Shown: one piece after another, positions 60,128 to 64,000 of the stretch
Layout of the letters: every line of letters begins with the position of its first letter
Numbering within the stretch: position 1 is the first letter of the stretch
Source: Vigna angularis
Taxonomy: Eukaryota; Streptophyta; Magnoliopsida; Fabales; Fabaceae
Assembly (NCBI RefSeq): GCF_016808095.1
Contig: NC_068976.1
Coordinates: 2,624,001 to 2,688,000 of the forward strand
DNA: 64,000 bases
Reading direction: 5' to 3'
Made by a program: the position numbers and the translations under genes
Notes under the pieces: model-generated
Seen by the model: the letters and a program-made list of their open reading frames with translations, nothing else
Database searches by the model: none
What the model was told of the DNA's origin: nothing

Positions 60128-61169
60128 CACTAATACAAAAATATCGTATAACGTCGGTGATTTTCGGCTTATCACGTCGAATTCGAGACCGATGTCATAT
60201 CGAGAGACATTAAATTGACGTCAGATTTAAAAAATTCGACGTTCATTGACGTTAATTAACGTCAGACACAGAAAAATCTGACGTTAGACATAAAAAAAAT
60301 TGACGTCAGATATTGTTTTATGTTCGACGTTAATTTATGGGTTTTTTCAACCAACGTCTAACGAGTCTCTTAAATATCTTTGCGCTCAATTGTTTATGAA
60401 TTTGAAAACTAAAAGACGTTTGTTCTTTCTCCAACAGACTTCAAAACGACAATTAACATCTATTCCTGATGGACGAACGCCCGAGGAGAGATCGACGACG
60501 CGACGCGAACTCCTTCGAAGCTTCCTCCAGATGTGAACGCAGCGGAGAAAAACAAAAAAAACTCGAAGAAGAACAAGAAAAATAGAGGGTTAAATTCGAT
60601 AGAAACCCTAGAAATGGAAGGAAACCCAATATTAACCGATTAATCGGTTCAAAATGAAGATTGAACGGTGGAAAATGGATTGAATCGGGAAACAAGGTTT
60701 GATCGGTGGAAATTGTGAAAAATATTGTTTCAATCGGTGAAATCGAAGGAAACCTAAGGAAGAGGTGTTTTACTCGAAAAATAGAGAGGAAGCAGAGATC
60801 TGGAGATGAGATGAATGAAGCTAGGGTTTGTAGCGAGATTACCTTAAGGTGCAAGTTGGGGTTGAAACGAGAAATGGAATCTCGCGAGGCTTCGATAGGC
60901 AGGGGACGCGAAGGAGTATGGTTTTGTGAAGAGAAATGTGTTGCGCAAATGAAGAATCCTCTCTGATGCGCGAGAGATTCAATGCAAATGAAGGAGATGG
61001 CAATGAAAGGAAGGTATGGCGAGGCTTTGCGCGAGAGAAAGGAAGACGAGGGCTAAGGAGCGCGGACGAGCAGATTGAAATAACGGTGATGATGTGTGAT
61101 GAGAGAGAAGCACGGTGGAAAGGAAGTGAAAGTGAGAGAGGTGCTTGGAAGGTGGCTAGAGGGAGTCTT
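60128..61169. mobile_element. left end of a second CACTA-type element
   Basis: It starts CACTAATACAAAAATATCG, directly after TAC, followed by a subterminal array of TGACGTCA/GACGTTAA words in both orientations (60150-60365). Beyond lies a non-repetitive, GC-richer segment (60440-61160), possibly captured host sequence or element leader, with no family recognised. The right terminus was not found; a gypsy-type LTR begins at about 61170 and may have interrupted it. Confidence 0.55.
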
Positions 61170-61353
61170 TGGACTCTCTAGCCTGACTTTCAAGAGAGAA
61201 TTGTTTCTATTTCAAAAAACTTAATTCTCATTAATTTCAAAAGTACCAATACAATAGAGAAGCTGGGTATTTATAGTAACCCATGCTCCTTAAGAGCTAA
61301 ACTATAAAAGGTAAAAATACAAAAAGAGGACTACGTCAAGTACGATTCCATCA
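61170..61353 (-). repeat. short 3' LTR of the gag-only gypsy-type element
   Basis: In minus orientation it starts TGATGGAATCGTACTTGACG at 61353, right after a polypurine tract, and contains CTATAAATACCC (a TATA box). It would end near TGGACTCTC (61170) or TGACTTTC (61184). The partner LTR is not in the window. Confidence 0.5.
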
Positions 61354-61366
61354 TACCCTCCCTCTT
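61354..61366 (-). other. polypurine tract
   Basis: The minus strand reads AAGAGGGAGGGTA next to the LTR edge, preceded by TTTGAGGACAAATCTTTTTT, the usual end of coding sequence in this type of plant element. Confidence 0.6.
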
Positions 61367-61452
61367 AAAAAAAGATTTGTCCTCAAATCTGGCAATCGCC
61401 TTATGAAGAAGCTCCACACAATCTTTGGGAGCATGGCCATCTTGGAGTGGCC

Positions 61453-62566
61453 TTATTCTTTTAGATCTAGTTTTCTTCCTCCTGGATCAAACACGAATCT
61501 GCAATACACATCAAATATATCTTCGGTTAATATCAATCCAAGAAAGAATTTTTCTTTAAAAACAAGAGAATAAGAACTTCTAATACTTTGATTAGTAATC
61601 TTTGAAAATTTTAGAAGTCCAAATTCAATTTTATCTTGAGTTAATTGTTTTCTTAAAGATAACAATAACTCAAGATTTGAATTGTTATATTTTGAAAATG
61701 TTTTCATGACAATTGGTTTGAAAGAGAAGTCAAAAATTGAAAAGTAATCAATTATTGAAAAAGAAGTAAAGATTTGGAAACCTTCCCTTTTAGGTTCCAC
61801 AGTCTTTGAAAGAATAGGATTTGTCATCAATAACAATTTCTCCTTTTCTTTCTTCTCTCTTTCTTGCCTTTCTCTCTTTTCTTCTTTTCTCTCTTCTTCT
61901 CTTCTTAATTCCTCTCTTCTTCTCTCTTCTCTTTTCTCTATTTGTTCTCTCTCTCTTCTCTTCTTCTTTCCTTTCTTCCTTTTCTTTTCTCTTAATCTCT
62001 CTTTCTCTTTTCTTATCCTTGATCTCCTTAAATCTTACCCCAAATTCTAATTCTCTACGAAGAAACCCATGATCATTTAAACTCTCAAGAAATAATTTTC
62101 CATCATTAATGCAATCCCTAATTAGTTCTAGGTTTCTTTTAATGCTTGAAGGCACAAACTTTCTTCTCATGCAAGCTTTTAAATCATGCCAATCACGTAT
62201 GGAGGACTTTCTACCTTTCCTAACATGATATTGTCTTTCATTCCACCACTCTCTTGCATGCTCTTCTAACTTAGAGAGATATATACTAAGAACATAATAT
62301 TCACTCTCTTCACAAAACCAAGGATTTATTTTATCAATTTCTTTTTCCCAAGCTAGGTATGTTAATGCACCTATGTCTTTACCAAAGGATGGAAGATTCC
62401 TAGCTTGTTTAAACATTTCGTCAACATTATCTAACCTAGAAGACCTATATGAACCATAAGAAGACATCTTTGTTTTTAAAAATTTTCTTAATCTAAAGGG
62501 TTCAAAACTTTCACTTAGACAAATCCCAGGTAAGAGAGGTGAGCTAAAGAGCTGCTTAAGTACCAA
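61453..62566 (-). pseudogene. gag-only gypsy-type ORFs
   Basis: The first frame (62566-61790, 258 codons) has a gag core: NLPSFGKDIGALTYLAWEKE, FCEESEYYVLSIYLSKLEEH, REWWNERQYHVRKGRKSS and DWHDLKACMRRKFVPSSI. It then carries a highly charged Lys/Arg/Glu tail of about 65 residues. A second frame (61836-61453) overlaps it by 47 bp in another phase and includes NSNLELLLSLRKQLTQDK, LVFKEKFFLGLILTEDIFDV and FVFDPGGRKLDLKE. No protease, RT or integrase lies between gag and the polypurine tract, so the element would rely on others. Whether the two frames are one gene with a frameshift is unclear. Confidence 0.6.
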
Positions 62567-64000
62567 GTCTTGCCTTGCCAGAAGTGTCTTAGGCTACTAA
62601 CTAATTACCCCTTAAACTAAAATCACCTTTAAAAACAAAATACACCACTCAAACAATCACAAACAAATAAACACTAAAAGACTAGACTCTTCGAACTCTA
62701 GTGTGAAAAGGCTTAGAGTTTAATCCCTTTTAGCCTAATCAACCCTAAACGTGAACACAAAATCAAAGAAACAAAAAAACACTAAAGAAACCAGCGGACT
62801 CTAATGACCCCTACGAGTTACACAAATCAAGTTAATATTAAATTCTACTCCTATGGTGAGGCTTGTAGCTTTGGCTAACAAGACACATTCACCTATCTAG
62901 CTATGCTAAAATTAAAGCAAGTTAAAGTTGCCAAGAGTTTGAAAGAGCACCAAGGACTCTTCCAAAGCACTTGGACTTTATAAAAGGCCTTTTTACAAAC
63001 AAAAAATGAAATTAAAAGAAAGCTAGCCTATCAACCTATTACACATCAAATGGAACAAAAAAATACAAAACATGCCCGCTGCCACGGTCCTGTTCCACTT
63101 CATTCAGCTTTGTTGTTCCACTTTGTGCTTCTGCTATCAATTCTCTTGGTCTTTCCTGATCAGTTTCCTACAAAGTAAATGCAGAGCTACAATCAAAATT
63201 TTCTTAGCTAGAACAAATTGCACAATGAAAACACATAACAGTAAGAACTTCCCTTTTATTCTCTGGCCTTCACGTGTGCACTTGTTGATCCTGGCAGCTA
63301 ATAAAATTGCTTTTGCTCTCAAATGACAAACTGCAATCAAATATTCACACTCAATTCAGCAGAGCAACCATCAATGCTATCAATTTCCAGCTAAGACAGA
63401 AACAATTAAGCAATCCAGAGGCAACAAAATTAAACAACTCCCCTAATTAAATGGTTGGTCTATCTTGCTGTAAACTCTACTGAGATTCTGCTGCTGCTTA
63501 AAATTCTTGACTCCAAATGTTTATCAACTCTGCACACAACACTCCTAGTCTGCACTTTATCCCTGCACTGATTTAGTTCAAATCTGCACACTGAAATTAC
63601 ACCAATTCCAGCAAAATACACATAAACATGGATATTAAACCAGATGCAAATGGGTGTAATTCAAAGCTGAAACCAAGCTGATTAAACAATCATTCCAAAT
63701 TAATCAAAACCTGATCAAACCAATGAACAAAGAGTGATATGATGTAATGCAGAAATTTCAGCTAACATTAAACAATGAATTTAAACAGAATGGAAATCTG
63801 CACAAATAAATCTCAGCTGTTTAAGCTCTCAAATCATTTCATTGAAATTCTGATATGCACACATAGGCCAATGTACTCAATTTTCATCAGATTCAAATAT
63901 ATGAAGTTCAAACCTTAGTCCAACTAATTAGACAACCACCACAAGCTAATCAAATCAATGGAGAAAGATTAACATGATGCAATGCAGAAATTGGCAGTTA
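62567..64000 (-). other. leader of the gag-only element; dispersed and tandem repeats
   Basis: Non-coding. 62866-63110 matches the repeat at 43090-43330. A degenerate tandem repeat of about 245 bp is visible: AATGCAGAAATT-ending blocks at about 63680-63760 and 63925-63996. No 5' LTR or primer site was found before the window ends. Confidence 0.4.

Overview
This is repeat-rich plant nuclear DNA. The evidence is a zinc-finger homeodomain gene (a family typical of land plants), plant-type LTR retrotransposons, CACTA, Mutator and hAT transposons, and plant polygalacturonase, CHUP1-like and Ca2+-ATPase gene relics. Several repeats look like those of legumes of the Vigna/Phaseolus/soybean group. 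That is recognition from memory, not a search result.

Layout, left to right. 1-6.3 kb holds decayed LTR pieces and a diverged 1-kb AT-rich direct repeat. 6.3-9.0 kb is a broken Ty3/gypsy gag-protease region on +. 9.0-12.7 kb is a non-autonomous gypsy-type element on - with a tRNA-Asp-like primer site. 12.7-27.4 kb is the most gene-like part: one intact gene (ZF-HD transcription factor, 18132-18917, -) and one candidate two-exon small gene (21119-21414, +), in otherwise AT-rich intergenic DNA. 27.4-33.9 kb is a gypsy element on - that has lost integrase and part of one LTR. 35.3-36.9 kb is a 1.6-kb non-autonomous CACTA element carrying a rearranged polygalacturonase fragment. 37-45 kb is mostly non-coding, with a HAD-hydrolase exon (39892-40116) and a Ca2+-ATPase pseudogene (40815-41185). 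45.0-52.6 kb is a large decayed CACTA element with TNP2-like and second-gene remains; a 1.36-kb Pack-MULE sits inside one of its introns and carries a CHUP1-like coiled-coil exon. 52.6-56.4 kb holds gag relics and a copia LTR. 56.45-56.88 kb is a complete TRIM element. 58.4-60.1 kb is a dead hAT transposase, 60.1-61.2 kb one end of another CACTA element, and 61.2-64 kb a gag-only gypsy-type element.

No intact transposase or polymerase remains. Many inactivating stops fall where the family expects CAG, CAA or TGG codons, as expected from decay of methylated cytosines. The points of most interest are the two gene-capturing transposons, the possible unannotated 68-aa gene, and a microsatellite that expanded in only one of two sister LTRs. 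I saw no tRNA, rRNA or CRISPR features.
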